From Acidimicrobiaceae bacterium (GTDB lineage Bacteria; Actinomycetota; Acidimicrobiia; Acidimicrobiales; RAAP-2): 48,549 nucleotides of DNA. Made by a program: the position numbers and the translations under genes. The DNA lies in the NCBI GenBank assembly GCA_003152215.1, contig PLZP01000069.1, positions 1-48,549 of the forward strand. Direction: 5' to 3'. The notes under the pieces are model-generated. The model made no database searches. It was not told the origin of the DNA and saw nothing but the letters and a program-made list of their open reading frames with translations. Below are positions 25,862 to 34,854 of the stretch, piece by piece. How positions within the stretch are numbered: position 1 is the stretch's first letter; every line of letters starts with the position of its first letter.

Positions 25862-25891
25862 AAATTTGGTTGAGAAAGTAGACGGAGAGAA

Positions 25892-26602
25892 TTGACCAAG
25901 ATCCTGGTCGTTGATGACGACGCCGAGATGACCAAACTGCTCGACACGTTCCTCACGGGCGAGGGGCACGAAGTGCTCATCGCCACCGACGGAGCGCTCG
26001 CAGTGCGGGCCACTTCGTCAATGGAACCGGACCTCGTCCTCTTGGACATCGTGCTGGGAAGCGAAGATGGCCGCGACGTTTTGCGTGAACTGCGACTCAT
26101 CAGCGACGTACCGGTGATCTTTCTCACCGGTCGCGGTCTCGAATCCGAACGTATTGCTGGGCTGAAACTGGGTGCCGACGACTACATTGTCAAACCGTTT
26201 TCGCTGGGCGAGGTTTCGGCGCGAATCGAATCTGTGCTTCGTCGTTCGGGTGCGAATTTGGCCCAACTACACATCGACGCTCCGACCATGCACTTCGGCG
26301 ATCTTTTGATCAATGAGAACACACACGAAGTGCATCTGCGCAGCGGGTTGCTCGAGTTGACGTCCAAGGAGTTTGCGCTCCTCGCGTTTCTCGCTCGTTC
26401 ACCCCGTCAGGTTTTCTCGCGCGAACAGTTGCTCGAGCACGTCTGGGAGTCCTCCAGCGAATGGCAAAACGAAGCGACTGTCACCGAACACATCCGTCGT
26501 CTGCGAGCGAAGCTGGAAGTCGATCCCGATCATCCTCGCTGGATAACAACGGTTCGCGGCGTGGGCTACCGATTCGAACCAGAGCCGATCGCTCCCTCGT
26601 AG
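25892..26602 (+). CDS. OmpR/PhoB-family response regulator
   Basis: 236 aa, TTG start with GGAGAGA 5 nt upstream. Receiver domain (residues 1-115): acidic pocket in LVVDDDAEM, phospho-acceptor Asp in DLVLLDIVLGSEDG near residue 50, Thr in FLTGRG and Lys in DDYIVKPFS. Winged-helix DNA-binding domain (about 135-232): LTSKEFALLAFLARSPRQVFSREQLLEHVW and VTEHIRRLRAKLE...WITTVRGVGYRF. No cognate kinase is in the same operon; the hybrid kinase converges from downstream, only 22 bp beyond the stop, and is the closest candidate partner. Confidence 0.94.
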   Translation: MTKILVVDDDAEMTKLLDTFLTGEGHEVLIATDGALAVRATSSMEPDLVLLDIVLGSEDGRDVLRELRLISDVPVIFLTGRGLESERIAGLKLGADDYIVKPFSLGEVSARIESVLRRSGANLAQLHIDAPTMHFGDLLINENTHEVHLRSGLLELTSKEFALLAFLARSPRQVFSREQLLEHVWESSSEWQNEATVTEHIRRLRAKLEVDPDHPRWITTVRGVGYRFEPEPIAPS

Positions 26603-26624
26603 TACCGGGCGTGAAGTAACCGAC

Positions 26625-28667
26625 TCAGTGGCGGCGCGCCAGGAGATCGTGCACGTTGTCAACCAGTTCACTTGGCTTGAAGGGTTTCGCGAGAAACTCC
26701 GCAGATCCCTCATTGAGTTCGCCAATGACTGATCGACTCGCGGTGCCCGACACGATCAAGACCATTAACTTCGGATTCTTTGCCTGTAATGCCATCGCCA
26801 GGTCACGACCGGACATCTCGCCCATGACGAAATCACTGACGAGTAAATCAAATGTTCCAATGAAGTCGTCAACCACGTCGAGTGCGGATTCCGCGGAGTC
26901 AGCAATCACGACTCGGTAGCCGTTGCGCTCGAGGATGCGACTCATGAATCGACGCAACTCCTCGTCGTCGTCCACGATCAACACGGTTGCCGTGTCGTGG
27001 GCGCGATCGAGTTCCGCGACCGCAAAGGTCTCGACGGGCTCTTCGTCGACTGACGGCAGCAACACTTCGAAGGTCGTGCCTTCACCGAGCACCGAGTGAC
27101 ACGTAATCGCTCCGCCGCTCTCCTCGGTGAGTCGTCGAGCAGCCGCGAGGCCCATACCCGTACCCTTGAAGAGGCCCTTAGTCGTGAAGAGTGGCTCGAA
27201 GCAGTGTGCCCGCGTCTCCTCGCTCATGCCAATGCCGGTATCCGCAACCGACAGCACCACGTAGTCACCTGGACTGAGTCCAAGGGCTGGGGCCGACGTA
27301 TCGTCGAGTGTGGCCGCCTTGACCGCAATGGAGAGCTCCCCACCATCGGGCATCGCGTCACGGGCGTTGATGGAGAGGTTGATGATCATCTGCTCAAATT
27401 GGTCGACGTCCGCTCGAACATTGCCCGCGCGCTCGTCCGCTGACCAATGGACCTCAATCGCGTTGCCCAACACTCGTTCGAGCACCTCGGCATTTGATTG
27501 AATCACCGCCGCCGGATTGAACACCATCGACTCTGGCGGTCGAGTTAGTCCAATCGTCTGCAATTGACTCGTCAACATCGAGGCGCGCGACGCCGTTGCT
27601 TGAATCTCTTTCACCATTTGAATGGATCTTTCATCGCCGACAAGATCAGTGGAAAGTATCTCGGCGTATCCCGAGATGAGAGTGAGAAGGTTGTTGAAGT
27701 CGTGCGCGATGCGACTTGCGACCTGTCCGCGAATCTCCATGGTGTAGGCGTGGCGAAGTTCGGCCTTAAGTTCTCGATGATTCGTTACGTCGTCAATCAG
27801 GGTAAGAATCCCGGGCTCTTCGCCACGGGTCGGCGGCAAGCGTGCAGCCGAGGCACTGAGGACACGCATTTTGCCAGCAATTTCGACATCGACGAAGTCT
27901 CGACCATCAACCGCGCCACCACGTTGGACTTCGGACCAGAGTTCTTGGAGCTCCGGCAACGTAGCTTCGGGAAACGTCGTCGTAGAGACGTCAAGTTCGT
28001 CCGTGAAGTCGGGCCACGCGAACACGCGACTCGCGGAGCGATTCCACCAGCGGACGCGGCCGGTCATGTCCGCCTCCACGATCCCGACCGGTGCCGTTTC
28101 AATCAGTACACGGAGTCTCGCCTCGCTTGATTGGACGGTGCGTCCGAGTTCGGCAGCTCCGAGCGCGCTCGAGGCCATTTGGGCGAGGAGGACGAGTACT
28201 TCCTTGTCTTCATCGACGAAGTCCGCGTTGGGCGTTCGTCGAACCGCGACGACACCTCGGGCCAGATTCCTCCCTTCAAGGATCGGCGCGACGAGCCAGC
28301 CATCTTCGAACCTGGTCTCGCTGCCAACTTTCCAATTCGAGGGGTAGTTCGACGACTCGCTCGGCCTTGGCACCTCACACTGCGGGCTTTGACCACGATG
28401 AGCGACGCCGCGAAGCGGCGCGGCCGAACCAACCTCGAGAGTGACGATTGCCGTTTCTGCGTCAAAGACACTTCTGCTGCTCCCAGCGAGACCTCTCAAG
28501 ATGTCCCGTTCACTCCTCATCGACGTCACGGTGATTGAGGCGGCAATCAGTTGATGGAGTTGACTCGCGATTCGTTGGGATCGGCGAACGGCGTCGCGCG
28601 TCGTTTCGACCAACTCAACCTGATCGTTTTGGAGGGCGTTGCCCGGCGACTCTTTTGACGTGGTCAC
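26625..28667 (-). CDS. Soluble hybrid sensor histidine kinase (GAF-PAS-HisKA-HATPase-REC)
   Basis: 680 aa without membrane helices. GAF (about 45-170), PAS (about 180-300), a phospho-acceptor helix with His322 in ASRIAHDFNNLLTLISGYAE, and an ATPase domain with the N box (INLSINARDAMPDGG), G1 (VADTGIGM), and G2 (FKGTGMGLAAARRL). The C-terminal receiver (about 555-675) has LIVDDDEEL, the acceptor Asp in LLVSDFVMGEMSG, and KPF. The PAS/NtrB-like kinase core with a terminal receiver suggests a phosphorelay. No Hpt protein is nearby. A cytoplasmic signal is expected; its ligand is unknown. Confidence 0.92.
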   Translation of the reverse strand: MTTSKESPGNALQNDQVELVETTRDAVRRSQRIASQLHQLIAASITVTSMRSERDILRGLAGSSRSVFDAETAIVTLEVGSAAPLRGVAHRGQSPQCEVPRPSESSNYPSNWKVGSETRFEDGWLVAPILEGRNLARGVVAVRRTPNADFVDEDKEVLVLLAQMASSALGAAELGRTVQSSEARLRVLIETAPVGIVEADMTGRVRWWNRSASRVFAWPDFTDELDVSTTTFPEATLPELQELWSEVQRGGAVDGRDFVDVEIAGKMRVLSASAARLPPTRGEEPGILTLIDDVTNHRELKAELRHAYTMEIRGQVASRIAHDFNNLLTLISGYAEILSTDLVGDERSIQMVKEIQATASRASMLTSQLQTIGLTRPPESMVFNPAAVIQSNAEVLERVLGNAIEVHWSADERAGNVRADVDQFEQMIINLSINARDAMPDGGELSIAVKAATLDDTSAPALGLSPGDYVVLSVADTGIGMSEETRAHCFEPLFTTKGLFKGTGMGLAAARRLTEESGGAITCHSVLGEGTTFEVLLPSVDEEPVETFAVAELDRAHDTATVLIVDDDEELRRFMSRILERNGYRVVIADSAESALDVVDDFIGTFDLLVSDFVMGEMSGRDLAMALQAKNPKLMVLIVSGTASRSVIGELNEGSAEFLAKPFKPSELVDNVHDLLARRH

Positions 28668-28791
28668 TGACTCAAACGTCCCGCGAAGCTTTCAGCCACC
28701 AAGAACTTGGCCGGCTTTCGGTGACGGGAGCAACTATGGCGAAGCATCGATGCTGCGCGCAAAGAGTCTCGATCGAAACTCCTGACGCGAA

Positions 28792-29634
28792 TCAAAGAGG
28801 CTTCCCAGAAAAGATTGAGAAATCCTCCAGATAGTGATCAATCTCTTGCGCTTCGTGCGGCCTGGAGAAGTGAAAACCCTGACCCACCGAGACATCTTCG
28901 AGTTGCAATTGTTGACGCTGTTCCGCGTCCTCAATTCCTGACGCGACGATCTGCAAGTTCATCTTCTTCGACAGTTCCACAAGCTCGTGCACCTGCGCTA
29001 CCGAGGTGGTTGACTCAGACATCGACGAGATAAATCGACGTTCGAGTTTGACGATGTCAATCGGTGAGCCCTCCAAATCACTGAGCTGGGACTTCCCTGG
29101 CGCAAAGTCGTCAACGGCCAATCGAACGCCAAGTTCCTTCAGGGCGCGTAGTTGGGCACCCGAAGCACCCGCCAGAATTGATTGGGCGAACTCGAGGACC
29201 AGCAGCGAACGGGGGAAGCGACTGGACATCAGGATCTCGTCCACGTCGCCAACGAAGTCCGATGACTCAAATTGGCGCACGGAGATGTTTACGGAAACGG
29301 AGAATCGATAACCCTTGTCGTGCCATTGGGCTCCCTGAGCGCAGGCCGTTGACAGCGCCCATCGACCGACCGGAAGGATCAGTCCCGTCGACTCGAGCGC
29401 CGGAACGAACGAATCCGGGTTCACTACGCCACGCTCAGGGTGTCGCCATCGAAGGAGTGCCTCCACGCCCACGAACGCATTCGTATGCAAGTCAATCTCG
29501 GGTTGGTACACCAAGAAGAACTGGCCCTTGGCCACGGCCGTTTCCAGGTCGGAGTTCACGTCGTGACGATCGTTCGCCGCATCAGATTCACTCGCTTCGT
29601 GTGCCACTGTGCATCGCTTCCCAAGGATTTCCAC
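28792..29634 (-). CDS. Stand-alone EAL-domain protein, degenerate
   Basis: 280 aa, all EAL fold after about 25 residues. The EALLRWRHPERG motif and the Asn in VNISVRQF are kept, but other active-site blocks deviate: LEFAQSIL stands where active enzymes have E-I-T-E-S, DDFAPGKSQLSDL replaces DDFGTGYSSLSYL in loop 6, and KLERRFI replaces K-I-D-R-S-F. The last block GIEDAEQRQQL...VGQGFHFSRP is near normal. It may bind c-di-GMP without hydrolysing it, or use another phosphodiester; activity is uncertain. It lies 124 nt upstream of the hybrid kinase on the same strand. Confidence 0.85.
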   Translation of the reverse strand: MEILGKRCTVAHEASESDAANDRHDVNSDLETAVAKGQFFLVYQPEIDLHTNAFVGVEALLRWRHPERGVVNPDSFVPALESTGLILPVGRWALSTACAQGAQWHDKGYRFSVSVNISVRQFESSDFVGDVDEILMSSRFPRSLLVLEFAQSILAGASGAQLRALKELGVRLAVDDFAPGKSQLSDLEGSPIDIVKLERRFISSMSESTTSVAQVHELVELSKKMNLQIVASGIEDAEQRQQLQLEDVSVGQGFHFSRPHEAQEIDHYLEDFSIFSGKPL

Positions 29635-30108
29635 CGTAGAAATCGGCGGTACATATTGGAGTACTCCTCGGTGGTGACGATATCAGCCAAGCAATTATTA
29701 GCGACCACTCTTCCCCACGATGCGCGCTGTCAACCCGCAACGTCAAACTCGGAAAGTGGCGCACGTCGTGATGTTGCGCTCGCCCGTGAGCGTTACGAAT
29801 GCGGCACGACGTCAGAGTAATTTCGACGGCGCCCTTCCGCGCGATTCCAGCAGGCACGACGTAAAAATCCGCTCACCCGGCTCTGAAGGTCGGTCACCGC
29901 CGGAAAATAAGTGACGTTCGAGCACACGCGATGAACAGAAACATCGTGTCCCCAGACGAGCGGGCCGATCGGTCACCGTGGGAGAAAGTGCGTATTCTCC
30001 CTTGAAAACGCAGGAATGACACGATTTGCACTACGGCATCACTACCAATTGACAAAAGAGATGGGCTCTGAGAGAATTCTGCGGCGCAGGGGCATTAGGA
30101 GAAGAATC
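29635..30108. other. 474-bp intergenic region between the EAL gene and the surface-protein gene
   Basis: No convincing gene. TCGGTCACCG occurs at 29890-29899 and 29969-29978, 79 bp apart; the core CGGTCACCG is nearly palindromic. Both lie upstream of the surface-protein start (30109) and could be regulatory sites. No riboswitch consensus was recognised. Confidence 0.5.
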
Positions 30109-33100
30109 ATGTTCAAGGTTCGAATTCGGCCCATTGCTGACGTCAAATTTGGACCTTCAGCGATGGCCGACATGTCAAACCTGGGCCCGTGGCGCCGCAT
30201 CGCACTTTTCTGCGGTGCGTTGGTTCTTATTGCCTCCTTCTTCAGTTTCTACGGTGTGCTCCCGTCGAGCGCCGCAACGAATGTACTGACCGCGCCCTTT
30301 AATGAGTGCCCCGCCATTGGTCACGACAGCGGTTGTGCCTTCTTGATCATCTTGAACAGTGCGGGTCCCGCGCAGATTGTTGCCAATCCTTCCGTGGGAC
30401 CTTTCGACGGCCACAACGACTCTCTCGTCGGCATCGTCAACAACAGCGGTGCCACCGTCGACTCCGTTTCTGTCGCCTCGAACAAGGACATCTTCGCCTT
30501 CGACGGTGATGGCATATGCGCACAGAACAGTCACGGCAATTTGCTCTACGCCTGGAGCGGAACCGGCCAGACCACCCAAGGTTCGAGCGACTGTCCATTC
30601 CTCCCGGCAATGGCGACGACCGCAGGATATGACGGCTTTGATTACGCCGGTCCGAACACTTCTTTCAGCAACTTCTCAAACTCAGATGACTACCACTCTG
30701 GCAACGTGAACTTCCCCGCCGGACTGGCGAACGGTACGAGCACCTACTTCAGTCTCCAGAACGTCCTCTGCTCCGCTAATTTCTCATTCCCCGCCAGCTT
30801 CAACGTCACGAAGTCAACAACGTCGACGGGCGTCACCGCTGGATCCAGCACGCCGATTGCCTACACGTTGACCGCCCACAACCTTGGTGGCGTGCAGGGC
30901 AACGTGACGGTCTCCGACACAGCGCCGGCCGGTACAACGTACGTTGCCGGATCGGCCGCATGCCCCGCTGTCGCGTCGCCCGAGACCTGCGGCGTGACGA
31001 ACAACAGCGGCACCCTCACATGGACGTTGACCAACGTGCCCGGTGGCGCGTCGGCGACTCTTGCGTTTTCCGTGACGGTCCCCATTGGTTACGGCAGCAC
31101 CACCGTCGCAAATACCGCGTCATGGAGTGGACCCGGTTGCGCGACGGCAACATGTTGGACCAATTCAATTTCCACTTCGGTTGCGCCCGCTTCGTTCACG
31201 TTGACGTACAACGCAGAGACCGGCGGTTCAGTCGTAGGCAGCACGCCGCAAACGGTTGACTTCGGACTGAACGGTACGACGGTCACCGCTGTCGCCTCAC
31301 CCGGTTACTACTTCACGGGATGGAGCGACGCCGAAGCCAACGCCGGACGCACTGATGACGACATCATGTCGAACCTCACCGTCACGGCCAACTTTGCGCC
31401 CCTGACGAGCAGCGTAAGTACGTGGGTATGGGCGAACGGCGGACCGGTGACCGGCAACCTTCTCGCGGGCGTCGTTGTCTCCGATACTGCGTCCATTTCC
31501 GTGAACCAGAGTTCAATGCCCGGTGGCACGGTGAGCTTCACCTTGTATTCGGGCGGATGGTGTGATCTTGCGACGGGCGTCGGCACCGGCGGTACCGCGA
31601 CCTCCGACTCACCGATGACGAGCCCGGTCAGCGGTGGCAGTGCCTACTCCGGCAACTTCGCACCACTCAGCCCGGGTAGTTACTACTTCGTCGCCACCTA
31701 CAGCGGCGATGGGAACTACCCGGCAGCCACCGGCCCGTGCGAACCTTTCTGGGTCTGTCCCGCCCCCGTCAGTTCGACGAGCACAACCGTCAACGCAAAC
31801 GGCTCTCCCATCGGCACCTCGCCAATTAAGACGAACGACTCGATCACCGACAAGGCGAGCGTCACTGGCAACGAAGAGACCACCGCGACCGGCATGGTGA
31901 CGTTCACGTTGTACTCGGGCGGTTGGTGCACCCAAGGTACGGGATCGGGCGGGACCCAAGTGGGCTCGCCCTTCACGACCGCGTTGGACGCGAGCGGCAA
32001 TGCAACCTCTTCAGCGTTCAAGTGGCTCGCGCCCGGGACCTACTACTTCGTGGCCAATTACCTAGGCGATGGGACCGACCCGCCGTCGAGCGGACCGTGC
32101 GAACCGTTCACGATTGTGCCCTGTCCCACGGCGGTGGTCACGACGACGGTCTGGTCGGGATCGAGCATTGTGACCGCACCCCTCACTGAACCGGCCTCCG
32201 TGACTGACGAAGTGAACGTCGCCGGCAATGAGAGCGCGAAACCTACGGGGAACGTCACGTTCACGCTCTACACAGGCGGTACGTGCAACAACGGGCAGGT
32301 CGCCTCCAACGGAACCCAAGTCGGCTCTTCATCGAGTGGTCTCCTCGACGCCAATGGCGACGCCACGTCCGCGACCTTCAGCGGACTTACTGCCGGCAGC
32401 TACTACTTCGTGGTGAGTTACGCGGGCGACGGCGTCTATCCACCCTCTACCGGCAACTGTGAGCCATTCACGGTCTGTCCCGCGCCGAAGAGTTGGACCA
32501 GCACGGTGGTGAACTCCGGCGGTGCGCCAATTGTCGGCACACCGCTCGGACTCGACGCAACGGTCACCGACACCGCCAATGTCACAGGTAACGGCAACAA
32601 CAATCCGAGTGGTTCGGTAACCTTCACTCTCTACACTGGCGGCACCTGCAACGGACAGGGATCTGGTGGCACGGTGGTGGGAACCGATACCGAAACGCTC
32701 GACGCCAATGGTTCGGCGACATCGATATCCTTTGGCCCCCTCGCGGCTGGCTCGTATTATTTCGTAGGTGTCTACACCGGTAGTGGGACCGCGTCGTATC
32801 CGGGCTCCACTGGAGACTGCGAGCCGTTTACGGTGAGCTCACAGTCGACCACGTCCACAACCTCTCCTGTGACGACTTCAACGACGTCCTCTTCATCCAC
32901 GACATCGACGACGTCAACAATTCCCGTGACATCGACGACGATGCCAACAACACCGTCAACATTGCCCGGAACGACGACGACGTCATCCACAACGTCAACG
33001 ACATCGACAACGTCAACAATTCCCGTGACATCAACGACGATACAAACAACGCCACCGGGAACAACGTCCACGACATCGACGACTTCCACAACATCGACAA

Positions 33101-33330
33101 CGACGACAACGATCCCGCCGATTACGTCAACGACGACAATCAACAACGGTCCGCCCACGACGTCACCGCATATTCCTCCCGCGACGATTCCCTCAGGCGC
33201 CCCCGGCACGGGACTCGGAGGGGCCGCGACGTCCTCGGTCAATGGTGGCGTACTCATCTTGAGCATCCTGCTCCTCTTCTTCGGCCTCGCGGGTCTAGGA
33301 CTCGTCCTGCGACGTCGTCGTCGGGCGTAG
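30109..33330 (+). CDS. Large sortase-anchored surface protein with Ig-like repeats and Thr/Ser stalk
   Basis: 1073 aa from the ATG at 30109, which has AGGAGA upstream; the frame is open 93 nt further. An export signal ends near SSAATN (residue 57). An N-terminal Cys-containing head follows, with the familiar block VGPFDGHNDSLVGIVNNSGATVDSV. Then a DUF11-like domain (30790-31170), an InlB/Flg_new-type module (NAETGGSVVGSTPQTVDF... YYFTGWSD), four Ig-like repeats, a Thr/Ser/Pro stalk, and a C-terminal anchor: APGTGLGG, hydrophobic helix, RRRRRA. The tail resembles an LPXTG signal but lacks Leu-Pro-x-Thr-Gly. The sortase gene starts 12 nt downstream. Adhesion is the likely role. Confidence 0.88.
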   Translation: MFKVRIRPIADVKFGPSAMADMSNLGPWRRIALFCGALVLIASFFSFYGVLPSSAATNVLTAPFNECPAIGHDSGCAFLIILNSAGPAQIVANPSVGPFDGHNDSLVGIVNNSGATVDSVSVASNKDIFAFDGDGICAQNSHGNLLYAWSGTGQTTQGSSDCPFLPAMATTAGYDGFDYAGPNTSFSNFSNSDDYHSGNVNFPAGLANGTSTYFSLQNVLCSANFSFPASFNVTKSTTSTGVTAGSSTPIAYTLTAHNLGGVQGNVTVSDTAPAGTTYVAGSAACPAVASPETCGVTNNSGTLTWTLTNVPGGASATLAFSVTVPIGYGSTTVANTASWSGPGCATATCWTNSISTSVAPASFTLTYNAETGGSVVGSTPQTVDFGLNGTTVTAVASPGYYFTGWSDAEANAGRTDDDIMSNLTVTANFAPLTSSVSTWVWANGGPVTGNLLAGVVVSDTASISVNQSSMPGGTVSFTLYSGGWCDLATGVGTGGTATSDSPMTSPVSGGSAYSGNFAPLSPGSYYFVATYSGDGNYPAATGPCEPFWVCPAPVSSTSTTVNANGSPIGTSPIKTNDSITDKASVTGNEETTATGMVTFTLYSGGWCTQGTGSGGTQVGSPFTTALDASGNATSSAFKWLAPGTYYFVANYLGDGTDPPSSGPCEPFTIVPCPTAVVTTTVWSGSSIVTAPLTEPASVTDEVNVAGNESAKPTGNVTFTLYTGGTCNNGQVASNGTQVGSSSSGLLDANGDATSATFSGLTAGSYYFVVSYAGDGVYPPSTGNCEPFTVCPAPKSWTSTVVNSGGAPIVGTPLGLDATVTDTANVTGNGNNNPSGSVTFTLYTGGTCNGQGSGGTVVGTDTETLDANGSATSISFGPLAAGSYYFVGVYTGSGTASYPGSTGDCEPFTVSSQSTTSTTSPVTTSTTSSSSTTSTTSTIPVTSTTMPTTPSTLPGTTTTSSTTSTTSTTSTIPVTSTTIQTTPPGTTSTTSTTSTTSTTTTTIPPITSTTTINNGPPTTSPHIPPATIPSGAPGTGLGGAATSSVNGGVLILSILLLFFGLAGLGLVLRRRRRA
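31411..32835 (+). repeat. Four tandem Ig-like repeats of about 115-120 codons
   Basis: Units begin near 31411, 31770, 32130 and 32490. Each carries a G-x-VTFTLY[ST]GG block with a Cys, a SYYFV or TYYFV strand and ends in CEPF(T/W)V. The two conserved Cys per unit may form disulfides outside the cell. The units are similar but not identical, suggesting old duplications. Confidence 0.85.
32842..33165 (+). repeat. Thr/Ser/Pro-rich stalk with a 99-nt direct repeat
   Basis: Low-complexity ACN/TCN codons encode the wall-spanning stalk. The segment encoding STIPVTSTT recurs after 99 nt (about 32912 and 33011), indicating in-frame expansion by 33 codons. Confidence 0.8.
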
Positions 33331-33342
33331 GGCGAGAGGAAC

Positions 33343-34239
33343 TTGGAGCCAGGCTCAACTACATTGAGCGTCGTGACATCCTCAAACAAGAGGCGGCCAT
33401 CCCTGTTCTGGTGGACGGCCGCGTGTTTCGTGCTCATTGCGGCGGGGGTCGTGGGAATCATCTTCGTCCCTCGCAGTGCGCCCGTTGGGCCGACCATTAT
33501 CAAGCCGATAGGTGAAATCACTCTGCCCAAATCGGGCGTCGTGATTCCCTCGCGTACGTCGCCATCATCAACGCCGAGTACCACGACGACAGTAAAAACG
33601 ACGACCGTTGCGTCGTCGATGGGCGCGTTCGCACCGGCCAGCGCAACGCGCTCCACCTTGACCGCACTTGAATCCGGTTCCACGGGAAGAGTCCTCGGTA
33701 CGGATACGACAGCCGGCGAGTTCGCCGTGGCGAAGGAGTCGCACCTCACTAGCAAGAGCAAGTCGCCTGTTTATGTCGCCAAGCCGATCGCGCGTTCCGT
33801 ACCCGTCCACTTGGCGATACCAAAGATTGGTGTCTCGGTGCGACTTTCAGTCCTTGGATTGAATAAGAAAGGTACTGTCAACATTCCAACGAATTTCGCA
33901 GTACCGGGTTGGTACAAAGGAGATCGATCACCGGGCCAGAAAGGGTCGGCGGTCATACTCGGGCACGTAGATAGCGCGAACGGACCAGCGATCTTCTACA
34001 AACTCGACAAACTTGGTTTGGGAAACCGTATCGACGTCACGCTGCGCAATGGCAAAAAGCTGGTCTTCGCAGTCATCGGCATTCGAATGTTTGAGAAGAC
34101 AAATTTCCCCGACAAGCTCGTTTATGGTGCTCGCAATTATCCGGGCCTGCAGCTCGTAACGTGCGGCGGAATATTCGACCCGAGTACGGACCACTACCTA
34201 TCGAACATCGTCGTCTTCACAGCGCTCATTAAGACCTAG
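33343..34239 (+). CDS. Class F-type sortase
   Basis: 298 aa, TTG start with GAGAGGA upstream, 12 nt after the surface-protein stop, so probably co-transcribed. An N-terminal membrane helix (about residues 22-42) is followed by a Thr/Ser-rich linker (70-145) and the sortase barrel (about 153-296). The catalytic His208 is in AVILGHVDS and Cys274 in LQLVTCGGIFDP, as in class F/E enzymes. After Cys274 there is no Arg at all (the block reads STDHYLSNIVVFTALIKT), although sortases normally have a catalytic Arg there; this is odd. It presumably anchors the preceding surface protein through its APGTGLGG tail. Confidence 0.9.
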   Translation: MEPGSTTLSVVTSSNKRRPSLFWWTAACFVLIAAGVVGIIFVPRSAPVGPTIIKPIGEITLPKSGVVIPSRTSPSSTPSTTTTVKTTTVASSMGAFAPASATRSTLTALESGSTGRVLGTDTTAGEFAVAKESHLTSKSKSPVYVAKPIARSVPVHLAIPKIGVSVRLSVLGLNKKGTVNIPTNFAVPGWYKGDRSPGQKGSAVILGHVDSANGPAIFYKLDKLGLGNRIDVTLRNGKKLVFAVIGIRMFEKTNFPDKLVYGARNYPGLQLVTCGGIFDPSTDHYLSNIVVFTALIKT

Positions 34240-34854
34240 ACGACGCCCGCGACATGAGCACTTCCCCTTTGTTTTCGTCGCACCATCAACGCCCCATCAA
34301 AGTCTGAGCAAAATAGGAACAAGTCGGAGGATTTTGCGTTTCTAGATGAAACACTCGTCTTGCCTCGCATTCACGCGAGGGCACTTCTCAGAACTCTCTG
34401 AGGTGGACCACCAGCATGCCCTTGCGTGATGGTCCACGTCCCTGAACATTTTTGCTCGGGTCAATCGTCAGTTGCTGAACGAAAAAATATGGCGCTACCT
34501 ACCTGATCAGGAGCGCGAACTCGTCGATCTTGGCACCGTCGTCATGGGCAGCGACGACGCTCGCCGACAAACACCACGAATACGCAGTGCAACGTGTGCG
34601 CACAACATGCGCATTGCAAGGCCACTCTCTGATGCACGTGACTTGGCTTGGCGCACTCACGTCGTGCACGTGCGCGATCGCAGTTGGCCCTAGAGAAAAT
34701 CGTCGTGCAATTCCGGAGATCCGCGGCGACCCGTTGCTTCGCTTCGCCGTCACATATCTGTGCATTCGTCAATGAATCAAAGGGACTTACTGAGTTGAGC
34801 GGATGTTGAGCCGTCGTAGGGAGCATCGTGGAATGAGTTTCCGACAATTGATGC
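34240..34854. other. 615-bp non-coding region between the sortase and CAP-like genes
   Basis: No convincing gene. Three adjoining hairpins at 34361-34437 followed by a T run are listed separately. Further on are the 10-bp palindrome TGTGCGCACA (34594-34603) nested between TGCAA and TTGCA (34587-34617). Possible short frames lack ribosome sites and family features. Confidence 0.6.
34361..34453 (+). ncRNA. Candidate structured small RNA or leader: three adjoining hairpins and a T run
   Basis: Hairpin 1, 34361-34383 (TGCCTCGC with GCGAGGGCA, one bulge). Hairpin 2, 34387-34402 (CTCAGA/TCTGAG, 4-nt loop). Hairpin 3, 34403-34437 (GTGGACCA/TGGTCCAC, extended to about 11 bp with one mismatch). A TTTTT run follows at 34449-34453. 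Hairpins 2 and 3 abut exactly. It could equally be a multi-stem terminator of the sortase operon. No known RNA family was recognised. Confidence 0.4.

Noticed and set aside
29700-30108. c-di-GMP or c-di-AMP riboswitch before the surface gene
   Set aside because: The context is tempting, but I could not match the conserved cores of either riboswitch class.
32842-33165. CRISPR-like short repeats
   Set aside because: These are Thr/Ser codons of the stalk in an open frame; there are no regular spacers and no cas genes.
34472-34693. 73-codon frame between the sortase and CAP genes
   Set aside because: TTG start without a convincing ribosome site, composition changes midway, no family match.
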